This document shows, piece by piece, positions 8,985 to 18,252 of a stretch of 64,000 nucleotides of DNA. The DNA is taken from positions 1 to 64,000 of the forward strand of contig NZ_JACJQL010000029.1 in assembly GCF_014696625.1 (NCBI RefSeq), read 5' to 3'. The stretch's first letter is position 1; each line of letters opens with the position of its first letter. The notes beneath the pieces were generated by a model. The model made no database searches. It saw nothing but the letters and a program-made list of their open reading frames with translations, and was not told the origin of the DNA. This DNA comes from Nostoc parmelioides FACHB-3921 (GTDB lineage: Bacteria; Cyanobacteriota; Cyanobacteriia; Cyanobacteriales; Nostocaceae). The translations under genes were made by a program, and so were the position numbers.

Positions 8985-9135
8985 AAAGGCAGGGGGCAGG
9001 GGGAGCAGGGGAGGCAGGGGAAGCAAAGAAGAATAACTATGGACTGTTGACTGTTGACTGTTGACTGTTGACTAATCATTAATTTTGAATTTTGAATTTT
9101 GTAGCTTTAGCTTCCCGTAGGGTATTTTGAATTGA
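8985..9135. repeat. Purine-rich and TGACTGT tandem repeats plus TTGAATTTTG repeat
   Basis: A G-rich run (AGGCAGGGGGCAGGGGGAGC type, 8985-9026) is followed by at least four TGACTGT heptamers (9042-9073) and three AATTTTG heptamers (9079-9102). The end, CTTCCCGTAGGGTATTTTGA, matches the repeat fragment before hemN. These are short tandemly repeated sequences of the STRR class. Confidence 0.8.
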
Positions 9136-9138
9136 TTC

Positions 9139-9819
9139 ATGACCATAATCTTAACTAACGACGACGGTATTGATGCGCCAGGAATTAAAGCCTTAGCTCA
9201 AGCCGTCAGTGGCAAAAACTTTATTGTTGCTGCACCAAGAGACCATCAATCAGGTTGTGGTCATCAAGTTACTACTACTCGCCCAATTAATCTCCAGAGA
9301 CGTTCTGATAGTGAATATGCGATCGCTGGTACTCCCGCCGATTGTGTCAGAATTGCAATTACACAAATTTCACAGGATGTCAAGTTTGTTTTGTCAGGTA
9401 TCAACGCTGGTGGTAACTTGGGGGTTGATGCTTACATTTCCGGCACTGTTGCGGCTGTGCGAGAAGCTGCTATGCACGGTATTGCCGGAGTTGCTATTTC
9501 CCACTATCGTAAAGCCAAGCAAAATTTTGACTGGGAACTAGCTGCTAAATGGACAGCAGAAGTTTTAGAGGAATTACTGCACCGTCCTTTAGAACCGGGA
9601 TACTTTTGGAATGTCAATTTACCCCATTTACAGCCAGGGGAAACCCAACCAAAGTTAGTGTTTTGTCAGCCTTGCACTAAACCTCTACCAGCCAACTATC
9701 GCATTGATGGCGACGATTTTTATTATGTGGGTGAATATGGCAAGCGTGAACGCACACCAGGAAGTGATGTGGATGTTTGTTTTACAGGTAACATTGCCAT
9801 TACACAATTAAGGGTTTGA
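9139..9819 (+). CDS. surE: 5'/3'-nucleotidase SurE
   Basis: 226-residue metal-dependent phosphatase hydrolysing nucleoside 5'- and 3'-monophosphates. The N-terminal ILTNDDGIDAPG carries the catalytic Asp pair, APRDHQSGCG the conserved Ser, and SGINAGGNLGVDAYISGTVAA the Asn-containing metal-site loop of the family. Its length is slightly shorter than many SurE proteins (about 250-265), mainly at the C-terminus. It follows tsaB in the same direction across a repeat-filled spacer, so it probably has its own promoter. Confidence 0.93.
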   Translation: MTIILTNDDGIDAPGIKALAQAVSGKNFIVAAPRDHQSGCGHQVTTTRPINLQRRSDSEYAIAGTPADCVRIAITQISQDVKFVLSGINAGGNLGVDAYISGTVAAVREAAMHGIAGVAISHYRKAKQNFDWELAAKWTAEVLEELLHRPLEPGYFWNVNLPHLQPGETQPKLVFCQPCTKPLPANYRIDGDDFYYVGEYGKRERTPGSDVDVCFTGNIAITQLRV

Positions 9820-9882
9820 ACTCAATCCCGATACCCTTATAAGCTATTCTGCTTTTAAGTTGCACAATCCATCGTGAGGGCT

Positions 9883-9925
9883 GTTGACAGTCAACGGTTA
9901 ACAGTTAACCGTTAACAGTCCTTGT
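9883..9925. repeat. GTTAAC/GTTGAC inverted tandem repeat
   Basis: CTGTTGACAGTCAACGG and GTTAACAGTTAACCGTTAACAG form overlapping palindromes of the TGACAGT/AACCGTC heptamer family. Related arrays lie at 5438-5466, 10218-10266 and 63050-63109. This is STRR-like spacer DNA without coding potential. Confidence 0.7.
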
Positions 9926-10082
9926 TAGTAGTTGTACAATTTAGCCGCGCATTAGCTTACTGTCACAAAGGTAAAACTTACAAATCATCGTCACAATCTG
10001 GTTGTATCCCCGTCATATCCAACTGCTAAGTTAAAAATACACAGCCGACACCTTCACTACGGAGGCTTTGTAGATAGTTGGT

Positions 10083-10184
10083 ATGTTTACTTTTGTTCTG
10101 GCTACATTTTTGGTGAGTTTACTCACTGCATCTGGTTGGGCGGCGATCGCCTACCTGTTTCCTCAGAATCATTCCCAAGATTAA
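10083..10184 (+). CDS. 33-residue single-span membrane peptide
   Basis: A 33-codon frame, MFTFVLATFLVSLLTASGW followed by AAIAYLFP and a short polar tail NHSQD, encoding one hydrophobic helix of about 24 residues with a C-terminal polar end. An in-frame stop 12 bases upstream fixes the ATG. A strong terminator follows 137 bases later and the frame contains a GCGATCGCC typical of genes here. Size and shape match the small subunits of photosystem, cytochrome b6f or NDH-1 complexes (for example NdhP/NdhQ-like), but I cannot match it to a named one. GGAGG lies about 17 bases upstream of the start, too far to be convincing. Confidence 0.55.
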   Translation: MFTFVLATFLVSLLTASGWAAIAYLFPQNHSQD

Positions 10185-10578
10185 TGATCATCGAAGGCGG
10201 CTATCCCTCCCACCACCGTTAACTGCTGACTGATGACTGTTAACCGTCAAGCGTCAACCGTCAACGTGAAATCCCATACCCTTTTAGGGGTGGGATGAGC
10301 TTAACCATAACTCTTTTACTCAAGCGTCAGTACATGACGCTTGCTTTTTTTTGATTTTAAGTCCAATATGAGCGTTAAAGCAATTCGCAATTACTTAGTG
10401 CTTTAGAGTTAGTATTTTTACCCAGAACTCATTTCAGATTTTAACCCAATCCATTTCGTAAATAAGTATTTATATCTGCTGTTAATTTTTGATTTTTTTG
10501 CTATTAAATCCGTTGTGTAATTAATTCGACCAAGTTATTTTGGAGAAATAAACAAATTTGTGTTCCAGAGGCTTGATT
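10185..10578. other. Spacer with repeat array and terminator
   Basis: After the 33-codon gene come GTTAACCGTCAAGCG-type repeats (10218-10266), a terminator at 10321-10352 and about 200 bases of AT-rich DNA that must hold the promoter of the 95-residue membrane protein gene. No other frame or RNA gene is supported. Confidence 0.6.
10321..10352 (+). terminator. Rho-independent terminator
   Basis: CAAGCGTCA pairs perfectly with TGACGCTTG across a 5-base loop and is followed by C and eight T. It would end the transcript of the 33-residue membrane peptide gene, which supports that gene being expressed. Confidence 0.85.
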
Positions 10579-10866
10579 ATGAATCAAATACAATTAACTC
10601 TATTGATTAGTTACTTACTCATGACTTGCTATTTCTTTAGCAACTGGGTGAGTTTTTCTCTGCGCCATCCTACGTCTTCACCAGAAGATAAGTTTTTAAC
10701 TCTTGTTATGTGTTTAATAACAACAGTTTTCTGGCCTTTAATTGTACCAGTGTCATTACTTGAAATTATTAAGCACAGAAAAATAGAGGTTAGCACTATA
10801 ATTCCTGTTTTGTTAGTGATATTCGCTGTAACTATTTCTTACCTAATATCAGAGTTATCTACCTAA
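10579..10866 (+). CDS. Small membrane protein of unknown function
   Basis: 95 residues with about three hydrophobic segments: residues 5-25, 42-62 and 73-92. The ATG at 10579 is preferred because AGAGG lies seven bases upstream; the frame opens 21 bases earlier at TTG. A short basic loop (EIIKHRKIE) separates the second and third helices. I do not recognise a family. It stands alone between repeat-rich spacers. Confidence 0.65.
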   Translation: MNQIQLTLLISYLLMTCYFFSNWVSFSLRHPTSSPEDKFLTLVMCLITTVFWPLIVPVSLLEIIKHRKIEVSTIIPVLLVIFAVTISYLISELST

Positions 10867-10893
10867 GCCAAGAATTTATCTGTAAGTTGCAAG

Positions 10894-11003
10894 GCTGTTA
10901 TAGCTATAGCTAGATAGATTAGGACATCAAGCTAAGATGAAACCCTGCCAATAAGAGGCTTTCTAGTCTGTCAACAGACAACAGTCAACCGTCAACAGCT
11001 ATA
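10894..11003. repeat. Dispersed repeat C, copy 1
   Basis: About 110 bases containing AGATAGATTAGGACATCAAG, CTAAGATGAAACCCTG and an end GTCAACCGTCAACAGCTAT. Further copies lie at 31629-31718 and 32893-32968. The outer ends (GCTGTTATAGCT and AACAGCTATAA) are partly inverted, a MITE-like feature. The rest of the 10867-11291 spacer is AT-rich with no frame. Confidence 0.75.
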
Positions 11004-11303
11004 AATTTAAATTTTTTAACACAGTTAGAAATATGAGGGTTAGTTGACGTGTAAAACGTTAACTCAGTTATTAAAAATTAAACCAAAAGCGCTGAATGTG
11101 ACAATTTTGTCACAATTTAGACAAAGTTTTTCAAAGTTACCCCTAGTTATAAATTAAACCTGAGATAATTAGGAGCTAGAGCAAGGATTGGCTGTTTAAC
11201 TTGTGGTGCTGGATGTGTCATTTATTTTTGAGCTAGTTTAATGCCATCCTTGTGGGTGGATACTTTTCACAATTAATGACATCTACTACCTGTGAATAAG
11301 CTT

Positions 11304-12671
11304 ATGCCAGATGCGACTCCCAAAAATCCAGTTGTTATGCTCCACGGTTACTCTGATAGGGGGAACTCTTTTCAAACGTGGATAAAAAAGTTTGAAGAAA
11401 ATAATTATGATGTCAAGATTATTCATATTTGTCAATATATATCTCTATCTAATGAGATTAACATTGAGGATATTGCTGAAGGATTAGATCAAGCTTTAGC
11501 GGAGAAATTAGGTAATAACAGAACTTTCGATGCGATCGTTCACTCAACTGGAATGTTAGTGATTCGTGCTTGGCTGGCGAAATACTCCAGCCAAGGTTAT
11601 TATCGACTCCAGCACTTAATTGGGTTAGCACCAGCCACTTTTGGTTCTCCTATCGCCCACAAAGGGCGCAGTTTTTTAGGGGCGCTGTTTAAAGGAAACA
11701 GAGAGTGGGGGCCAGACTTTTTAGAAGCAGGAACTCGCATATTAGATGCGTTGGAATTAGGAAGTAAGTTCAGTTGGGATTTGGCGCATAAAGATTTACT
11801 AGGCGAAACCACATTTTACGGTTCAGATAGTGATACACCTTTTGTATTTACCTTTTGTGGAACACAACAGTTCTTTCAATCATCATTAATAAATAACTTT
11901 GTCGGCAGAATCACAAATAGAGTTGGTGTACCGCTTGATGGTACAGATGGTGTTGTCAGGTGGGCTGGATGTGAATTGAGAACACGTAAAATAACTATAG
12001 ATTTTACTAAAAAGCAACCTGAAGATAAATTATCTATCTCACCCTGGAAAAATAGTGGTATTGCCCATACAGTTAGAGTTAAGGATCATAACCACGGCAG
12101 AATTATGGGTGATCCTAGTTCAGACTTGGTAGAGTCGGTGTTTCAGGCATTAAAATTTACATCTGAACAAGATATTAATCTTTGGCATCAGAAAGCTTTA
12201 AAGACCCTATCGCCAAATGATTCAGAGAACGCAGAATGGCAACAGTTTATCATTCGAGCGATAGATGATAATGATGAGCCAATTCCTGATTACTATATTG
12301 AACTGGCGACATCACAAAACAATCAGTGGAAGCGAATTGAAGATTTTGGTGTAGATGTTCACGTCTATGCACAAGATAAAAGTCTACGCTGTTTTCATGT
12401 AGACATCACCAAGACTAAAAATTTGCAAAATTTGCAAATACGTATTGTTGCGTCATCAAATTCCGAGTATGTGCGTTATTCTGGGTATGCTTCCAGTGTA
12501 GAAGATTCTGATTCTGTTACCGATTTAGAGCTAGATATTTCTCCTATTTTGCAGCAGAAAGATATCAAATTTTTCTATCCATTCACCACAACTCTAGTGG
12601 AAATAAGACTTAAGCGGCAAACAAGAAAGCAATTATTGCAGTTTATGGCTTTCGCTGAATCACAATTTTGA
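11304..12671 (+). CDS. Alpha/beta-hydrolase, lipase-like
   Basis: About 455 residues. VVMLHGYS near the N-terminus is the oxyanion-hole strand, and IVHSTGM (about residue 80) is the nucleophile elbow, an H-S-T-G form of GxSxG with Thr after the nucleophile. The segment HLIGLAPATFGSP resembles the region after the nucleophile in triacylglycerol lipases and PGAP1-like esterases. A HDHNHGRI-like stretch (VKDHNHGRIMGD) near residue 275 could supply the catalytic His. The last 180 residues form a separate beta-rich region without a recognised family. ATG 11304 or GTG 11292 can start it; neither has a clear ribosome site. The substrate is unknown. Confidence 0.7.
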   Translation: MPDATPKNPVVMLHGYSDRGNSFQTWIKKFEENNYDVKIIHICQYISLSNEINIEDIAEGLDQALAEKLGNNRTFDAIVHSTGMLVIRAWLAKYSSQGYYRLQHLIGLAPATFGSPIAHKGRSFLGALFKGNREWGPDFLEAGTRILDALELGSKFSWDLAHKDLLGETTFYGSDSDTPFVFTFCGTQQFFQSSLINNFVGRITNRVGVPLDGTDGVVRWAGCELRTRKITIDFTKKQPEDKLSISPWKNSGIAHTVRVKDHNHGRIMGDPSSDLVESVFQALKFTSEQDINLWHQKALKTLSPNDSENAEWQQFIIRAIDDNDEPIPDYYIELATSQNNQWKRIEDFGVDVHVYAQDKSLRCFHVDITKTKNLQNLQIRIVASSNSEYVRYSGYASSVEDSDSVTDLELDISPILQQKDIKFFYPFTTTLVEIRLKRQTRKQLLQFMAFAESQF

Positions 12672-12784
12672 TTTTCTGGGGATTGGGGATTGGGGACTGG
12701 GGATTAGGGAAGAAAATTTTGGAGTAAGTTCTCCCCTTGCTCCTCTACTTCCCCTGCTCCCCCTACCTCCTCTACTCCCCTGCC
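12672..12784. repeat. GGGGATT/GGGGACT tandem repeats between convergent genes
   Basis: Four GGGGAYT heptamers (12678-12705) are followed by pyrimidine-rich CTCCCCTTGCTCCTCTACTT runs with partial complementarity. The stretch lies between the convergent hydrolase and efflux-pump genes and could fold into a bidirectional hairpin. STRR1-type unit. Confidence 0.75.
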
Positions 12785-15700
12785 TCATCTATGACTAGTC
12801 GAGGGAATTTTGTCATCATGGGTAGAATCTAGGGGTATGTGTGGGGGTTTTGGTCTAAAGCGATCGCGGATTTTACTAATCACGATGTAGAGAATGGGAA
12901 CAACAAACAAACTCAACACAGTTGAGACAATCATTCCCCCCGCCACGGCTGTACCGAGAGATTTTCTACTCGCTGCACCTGCGCCTACGGGATTAATCAA
13001 TGGCCAGACACCAAGAATAAACGATAGGGAGGTCATGAGAATAGGTCGCAACCTTTCTTGTGATGCTTGCACGGTGGCTTTGATAATTGGCAAGCCCCGT
13101 TCGCGCAATTGATTTGCAAATTCCACAATCAAAATAGCGTTTTTACTAGCCAAGCCAATCAACATGACTAAACCTACTTGGCAAAATACATCATTACTTA
13201 GACCCCGCATCCACTGAGCAGATAAGGCTCCCAAAATAGCTAGGGGAACTGACAGCATAATAATCAATGGGTCAACGTAGTTCTCATATTGAGCTGCCAA
13301 CACGAGAAAAACAAAGACTAATCCTAGTCCAAAAATTACAGGTGCTTGACCTCCTGATTCTTGTTCTTCGGCTGTTATCCCCGACCATTCGTAACCCATA
13401 CTGGCGGGTAAAACTTCTTTTGCTAATTTCTCCATCGCTGTAGTTGCTTGACCAGAACTATAACCAGGCGCAGCCGCACCGTTGATGGTGATTGAGCGGA
13501 ATAAGTTGTAGTGGTTGATTGTTTGCGCTCCAGTCGCCGGAGTAATTTTCACTAGGTTACTCAGGGAAATCATTTGATCGTTGGCAGCGCGGACATATAA
13601 TTTACCAATATCCTCAGGGTTAGAGCGAAATGGCGCATCTGCTTGCACGTAAACTCGGTAAGTCCTTTGTTGAAAATTAAAATCGTTGACGTACCTGGAA
13701 CCCAAGTAAGATTGCAGAGTGTTAAATACTTCGTCTACATCAACTTGTAAGGCTTTGGCTTTGTTGCGATCGATGTCAATAAACATTTGGGGTGTGTTAG
13801 CACTAAAAGTACTAAATACACCTTGCAAACCAGGAGTCTGATTCCCCTTCATCATGATCTGACCCATGACTTGCAGCAGATTATCTAAACCACTGTTACC
13901 TGCTCTATCTTGCAGTTCAAATTGAAAACCGCCGAAGTTTCCTAAACCATCAATGGGTGGAGGACTCACTGGGAAAATTCTGGCTTCGGTGATGTTGGCG
14001 AAGACTCCCGCCAACTTGCCAATAATTTCTGGTGCTGATTGTCCTGGTTGTTGGCGCTCATCCCAAGGTTGGAGGGTAGTAAAAATTACCCCACTGTTGG
14101 CACTGTTACCACTAAAACTAAAGCCACCAATGGCAAAGGTTCCTGTAACTTCTGGCAATTTGAGGATTTCTTTTTCCACCTGAGCCATGACATTGCTGGT
14201 GTAGTTGAGGGAAACTCCTTCTGGCCCTTGGATGATGGTGATGAAATAGCCTTGGTCTTCGTCGGGGATAAATGCTGTGGGTACGCTGAGATAAACCCAG
14301 CCTGTCAAGGCGATGGAAGCTAGGAATAATACAACAACGATCGCCCTAACCTTCACAAGAATATTGAGCGATCGCTCATATCCCCGGCGCACCCAATCCA
14401 AAAACCTATTAATCTGGTGAAAAATTTTGCCTAACCAACCACGGGGACGCTGTCCCCGACGTAGCAATAAGGCGGAAACGGAAGGTGTAAGTGTTAGAGC
14501 CAAAAAGGTGGAAATGACCATCGAAAAGGCAATGGTCAGGGCAAACTGTTTATAAATCTGTCCTGTAGTACCTGGAAAGAAGGCAACAGGAACAAATACC
14601 GCCATCAATACTAAGGAAGTAGCAATTACAGCCCCAAACAGTTCTCGCATGGACTCGGATGCAGCCTGACGGGGCGACATTCCTTCTTCCTCAATTAATC
14701 GGGAAATGTTTTCCACCACGATAATCGCATCGTCCACCACTAACCCTGTAGCTAATGTCAAACCAAACAAAGTTAAGGTGTTAATGGAAAACCCAAAGAC
14801 CTTAATAAAGGCAAAAGTCCCAATCAAAGTTAAGGGGATGGTAATTACCGGAATCAGGGTTGTACGCCAGTCCTGCAAGAAGAGAAAAATTACCAAAACG
14901 ACCAGAATCAGGGCTTCTATCAGTGTCTTGACTACTTCCGCGAGGGATTCTTCCACAAACAGGGTTGTATCAAACGCCACTTGATATTTCAACCCTGGGG
15001 GAAAGCTTTCCGCTAACCGAGCCATTTCGGTTTTTACTGCCTTAGAGACTTCTAAAGCATTACTACCTGGGGTAGGAAATATCCCTATACCCACACCCTC
15101 ATTACCTCGGAATCGCAGAAACGAACTATAATTTTCTGCCCCCAATTCTGCCCTACCTACATCTTTGAGCTTGATGAGTGTGCCATCGCTCCCCGTTTTA
15201 ATTACCATGTCGGCAAATTCCGTGGCTTCGGAGAGTCTGCCGCGAGCCTGTAAGTCTATTTGATACATCTGGTCTGGTAGGGACGGCTGCTGACCGATTT
15301 GCCCCACCCCTACCTGTATGTTTTGTTCGTTAATGGCATCAATTACATCTTGAGCCGTCAGCTTGCGACTGGCTAGACGATTTGGGTCAAGCCACAACCG
15401 CATCGCATAGCGCCGTTCACCAAAAATCCGCGCCTCGCCTACACCATCCAGTCTTTTGATGGCATCTACTATATATTGGTCGGCATAGTTACTTAAAAAT
15501 ACGGTGTCATATTCCTGTTGTTCGCTATACAGCCCCATCGCTAACAGGATATTGTTGGATTGTTTGCTGACTGTGACTCCAGTACGTTGTACAGCCTCTG
15601 GTAACTGGGGCTGGGCAATAGATACGCGATTTTGGACATCAACGGCGGCAATATCTTTGTCCCGTGACGGGTCAAAGGTGATGGTAATTGTACTCGTACC

Positions 15701-15958
15701 ATCGTTACTGCTGCTAGATGTCATGTACTTCATACCTTGAACGCCGTTGATTTGGCGCTCTAAGATACTCGTTACTGTATTTTCTACGACTTCCGCACTA
15801 GCCCCAGTGTAGTTAGCATTAACAACAATTTGTGTGGGGCTAATTTCCGGATAGCGATCCGTAGGTAGGGTAGGTATACTGATCGCGCCTACCAGCAAAA
15901 TGATAATGGCGCAGACACTTGTAAATACAGGTCGCCTGATAAAGAAGTCAACAAACAT
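12785..15958 (-). CDS. RND multidrug efflux permease, HAE1 (AcrB-like)
   Basis: 1057-residue inner-membrane proton-driven efflux pump of the hydrophobe/amphiphile (HAE1) family. It starts MFVDFFIRRPVFTSV, the usual HAE1 N-terminus. The proton-relay aspartates are in GLVVDDAIIVVENISRL (about residues 405-421). Two halves each have a large periplasmic loop, and the second half carries ASKNAILIVEFANQL as in AcrB. Length is normal. It lies directly downstream of its membrane-fusion adaptor (gap about 110 bases of repeats). No TolC-like gene is nearby, so the outer-membrane partner must be encoded elsewhere. Confidence 0.95.
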   Translation of the reverse strand: MFVDFFIRRPVFTSVCAIIILLVGAISIPTLPTDRYPEISPTQIVVNANYTGASAEVVENTVTSILERQINGVQGMKYMTSSSSNDGTSTITITFDPSRDKDIAAVDVQNRVSIAQPQLPEAVQRTGVTVSKQSNNILLAMGLYSEQQEYDTVFLSNYADQYIVDAIKRLDGVGEARIFGERRYAMRLWLDPNRLASRKLTAQDVIDAINEQNIQVGVGQIGQQPSLPDQMYQIDLQARGRLSEATEFADMVIKTGSDGTLIKLKDVGRAELGAENYSSFLRFRGNEGVGIGIFPTPGSNALEVSKAVKTEMARLAESFPPGLKYQVAFDTTLFVEESLAEVVKTLIEALILVVLVIFLFLQDWRTTLIPVITIPLTLIGTFAFIKVFGFSINTLTLFGLTLATGLVVDDAIIVVENISRLIEEEGMSPRQAASESMRELFGAVIATSLVLMAVFVPVAFFPGTTGQIYKQFALTIAFSMVISTFLALTLTPSVSALLLRRGQRPRGWLGKIFHQINRFLDWVRRGYERSLNILVKVRAIVVVLFLASIALTGWVYLSVPTAFIPDEDQGYFITIIQGPEGVSLNYTSNVMAQVEKEILKLPEVTGTFAIGGFSFSGNSANSGVIFTTLQPWDERQQPGQSAPEIIGKLAGVFANITEARIFPVSPPPIDGLGNFGGFQFELQDRAGNSGLDNLLQVMGQIMMKGNQTPGLQGVFSTFSANTPQMFIDIDRNKAKALQVDVDEVFNTLQSYLGSRYVNDFNFQQRTYRVYVQADAPFRSNPEDIGKLYVRAANDQMISLSNLVKITPATGAQTINHYNLFRSITINGAAAPGYSSGQATTAMEKLAKEVLPASMGYEWSGITAEEQESGGQAPVIFGLGLVFVFLVLAAQYENYVDPLIIMLSVPLAILGALSAQWMRGLSNDVFCQVGLVMLIGLASKNAILIVEFANQLRERGLPIIKATVQASQERLRPILMTSLSFILGVWPLINPVGAGAASRKSLGTAVAGGMIVSTVLSLFVVPILYIVISKIRDRFRPKPPHIPLDSTHDDKIPSTSHR

Positions 15959-16069
15959 TGGGGTTTAGGGATTGGGGTTTAGGGATTCGGGTTTGGGGTT
16001 TAGGGATTCGGGTTTGGGGTTTTGGGTTTATTCTCCCAGTACCCAGTCCCCATTACCCAGTCCCCAACC
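15959..16069. repeat. GGGTTTAGGGATT tandem repeat with inverted arm
   Basis: GGGGTTTAGGGATTCGGGTTT-like units are repeated about four times (15959-16028), followed by the complementary ACCCAGTCCCCATTACCC stretch (16038-16069). The array could form a long hairpin within the adaptor-pump mRNA and so set the ratio of the two proteins. STRR1 type. Confidence 0.75.
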
Positions 16070-17389
16070 CTAAGATTCTGGAACAATAGGAACGCCATCA
16101 CGGAGATTCAGCAGTCCTGAGGTGACAATTGTGTCTGTTGACTGCAATCCTTTGATGATTTGGTAATTATTTCCTCTGATGTCACCCAACTGCACTCGTT
16201 TTTGCCGCGCAACTAGTTGGGATGTTCCTTGGGGTGTTTTTTCCGTTTGGGTGACATAGACAAAAGTTTCCCCGGCGATGCGTGTGACTGCTGTAATTGG
16301 AATTAAAACGCCTGTGCGTTGATTCCAAATCACTCTAGCTCTCACTAGTTGATCTGCCCTTAGTTGACCATTTGTGTTGTTATATAAGGCTTTTACAAGA
16401 ATTGATTGGGTTTCATTGCTGGCATTAGGAGCAATGAAAAATACCCTACTAGTACCCAATGTTTGACCTTGGGTGTTCATAATCTCTACGGGCATTCCCT
16501 GACGTAATTGGGGGCCTCTTTCTAGAGGTACAGAGATATTGACCTCCAAGGGTCGGTTTTGAGTGATGGTTAATAGTGGTGTGGAACTATTGACAAAATC
16601 ACCAATCTTGATAGGGATATTGCCGACAGTGCCTTCAAAAGGGGCGGTGATGCGATAGAACTGGAGTTGGACTTGTTGCTCGTCAGTGTTAGCCTGGGCT
16701 TGCTGCACTGATTTTTGTGCTTGGGCGACACTAGCTTTTTGGGCTTGAATCCTAGATTCTATGGCGTTGAGATTCGCTCGTGCTGTCGCTATTCTGTTGG
16801 CATACTGATCTTTAGTTTGTCGAGATACAGCGCCTTGATCGGCTAAAGAAGCATACCTGTCGTACTCTTGCTGATTCAATCGCACATCAGCAACATTAGA
16901 TAATCTTTCGGCTTCTAAGGATTTGAGGGTAGCATTGGCGTTTTCTAGCTGTGCTTTGCTGGCTTGGGTGGCTGCATCGTTACTGATAACGGCTGCTTGC
17001 TGCTGTCTGGGGTCGATTTGAATCACGGCTGCACCAGAGGCGATCGCATCTCCTGATCGCACAAATATTTGGGTCACTTGACCCTGTACTCTTGGTTGGA
17101 GAGTGACGGAACGCCGGGACTCTAAGCTAGCCACAAAGTCTGTGCTTTCTTCAATAGTGCCGACTTGTACTGGTGACGTTTTTACTCTTACGCCTGGGGG
17201 TTGAGCCTCAGCCGTAGCTGGTGGGCGATCGCTCGGAGTCAGTAACCGCCAAACTATAGCTGTTCCACCCCCTAATAATAGGATGGCAGCCAACAATAAC
17301 CTGAGCCACCGCCGTTGTTTTGGTGGTGGCTCAGGGGGTTCCTGGGGAAGATTATCTCTAAAATCAGTTTGAGGCTCAGAGGATGACAT
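16070..17389 (-). CDS. RND efflux membrane-fusion adaptor (AcrA-like)
   Basis: 439 residues. An N-terminal cytosolic tail rich in Pro is followed by one membrane helix (about residues 28-48), the lipoyl half-motifs (SVTLQPRVQGQVTQIFVRSG and APFEGTVGNIPIKIGDFV), and between them a coiled-coil hairpin rich in Ala, Gln and Asn. It is the periplasmic adaptor linking the pump to an outer-membrane channel. It precedes the pump gene on the same strand, the usual operon order. Substrate and regulator are not indicated; no TetR/MarR gene is adjacent. Confidence 0.93.
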   Translation of the reverse strand: MSSSEPQTDFRDNLPQEPPEPPPKQRRWLRLLLAAILLLGGGTAIVWRLLTPSDRPPATAEAQPPGVRVKTSPVQVGTIEESTDFVASLESRRSVTLQPRVQGQVTQIFVRSGDAIASGAAVIQIDPRQQQAAVISNDAATQASKAQLENANATLKSLEAERLSNVADVRLNQQEYDRYASLADQGAVSRQTKDQYANRIATARANLNAIESRIQAQKASVAQAQKSVQQAQANTDEQQVQLQFYRITAPFEGTVGNIPIKIGDFVNSSTPLLTITQNRPLEVNISVPLERGPQLRQGMPVEIMNTQGQTLGTSRVFFIAPNASNETQSILVKALYNNTNGQLRADQLVRARVIWNQRTGVLIPITAVTRIAGETFVYVTQTEKTPQGTSQLVARQKRVQLGDIRGNNYQIIKGLQSTDTIVTSGLLNLRDGVPIVPES

Positions 17390-18252
17390 GGTTTACAGGG
17401 AACCTAAGAACTAATTAACTAACAATTGTCACGCCGTGTGCAATTTTCTCCTAGACCTAACCCCCAACCCCTTCCCTACAAGGAAAGGGGAGTAATAATT
17501 AAAGCCTCTACGCCACTTGCTACAACGCGGGGAACCCGCGCAAAGCAGTGGCTCCTCCTTGCAGGGGAGAGGTTTGGAGAGGGGTTTTAAGAATAAGTCG
17601 CACATCGCGTAATTGTCACAAGGATAAATATGTAGGCGATGGAATTTACTTATTTAGCATGAGTCTCCATAAATCGCTTTGTGTTAGCTCACCCAAAATA
17701 TACTGTTTTTATATTTTCGCCAATCTACCTAAAGGTGAATGATAAAGTCTAGTTTACAAATCGAGAGTACATCTTGTCTTTTCAATTATTGCTAAAAATT
17801 TTCTAATCTTGCTTTCGAGATTCCCTATTTTTCCGTAATTGGTGATTGGTAATATAGGATTTTCCTGCTGTTTGTCGATTAAGTTTGATTTATATGGATT
17901 AGTTTTTAACTGTTATTTTTCCCTGTAAAACTAAAGGTAGGTTACAAGATTAACCAAGAAAATTACCTATCATAGTTATTTTTATTAATGAGTATCGATA
18001 ATTACAAAATATCATATCTTTTTAGTGAAACCAAGTTGTTTTTTGGCTAGGACTTATGCACCCAGATAGTCTGTTAGGACTGGGTGTATGGGGGTAAGGC
18101 TCCCATTTCTCAAAAGTTTCAGGTGTTTGATGGGGCGGAGGTCAAAGAACTTGTACAATAAATCTCCTCTACACCCTTGGTTTTTCGTTTTCATCTGCAA
18201 ATCAGATTGATTTTATCAATAGTCTCTTATTGTCTAATGTACCTAATAAAAA
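17390..18252. other. Long spacer with repeat D and a GC-richer island
   Basis: 863 bases without a convincing gene. It begins with repeat D (17454-17586), continues with AT-rich DNA, and contains a distinct island at about 18048-18186 with a CACCCAG/CTGGGTG hairpin. A 64-codon frame at 17548-17742 is made of repeat sequence and is not accepted. Confidence 0.6.
17454..17586. repeat. Dispersed repeat D, intergenic copy with nested palindrome
   Basis: Reads GACCTAACCCCCAACCCCTT, CCCTACAAGGAAAGGGGAG, AAAGCCTCT ... GCAGGGGAGAGGTTTGG, GAGGGGTTTT. Compared with the in-frame copies at 55919-56130, this copy contains an extra block of about 45 bases (17510-17553) with arms GCCACTTGCT/AGCAGTGGC and CGCGGG/CCCGCG: a second palindromic element inserted into the first. 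Confidence 0.75.

Noticed and set aside
17548..17742. 64-codon frame MAPPCRGEVWRGVLRIS...
   Set aside because: Its first half is translated repeat D sequence, a familiar spurious frame, with no ribosome site.
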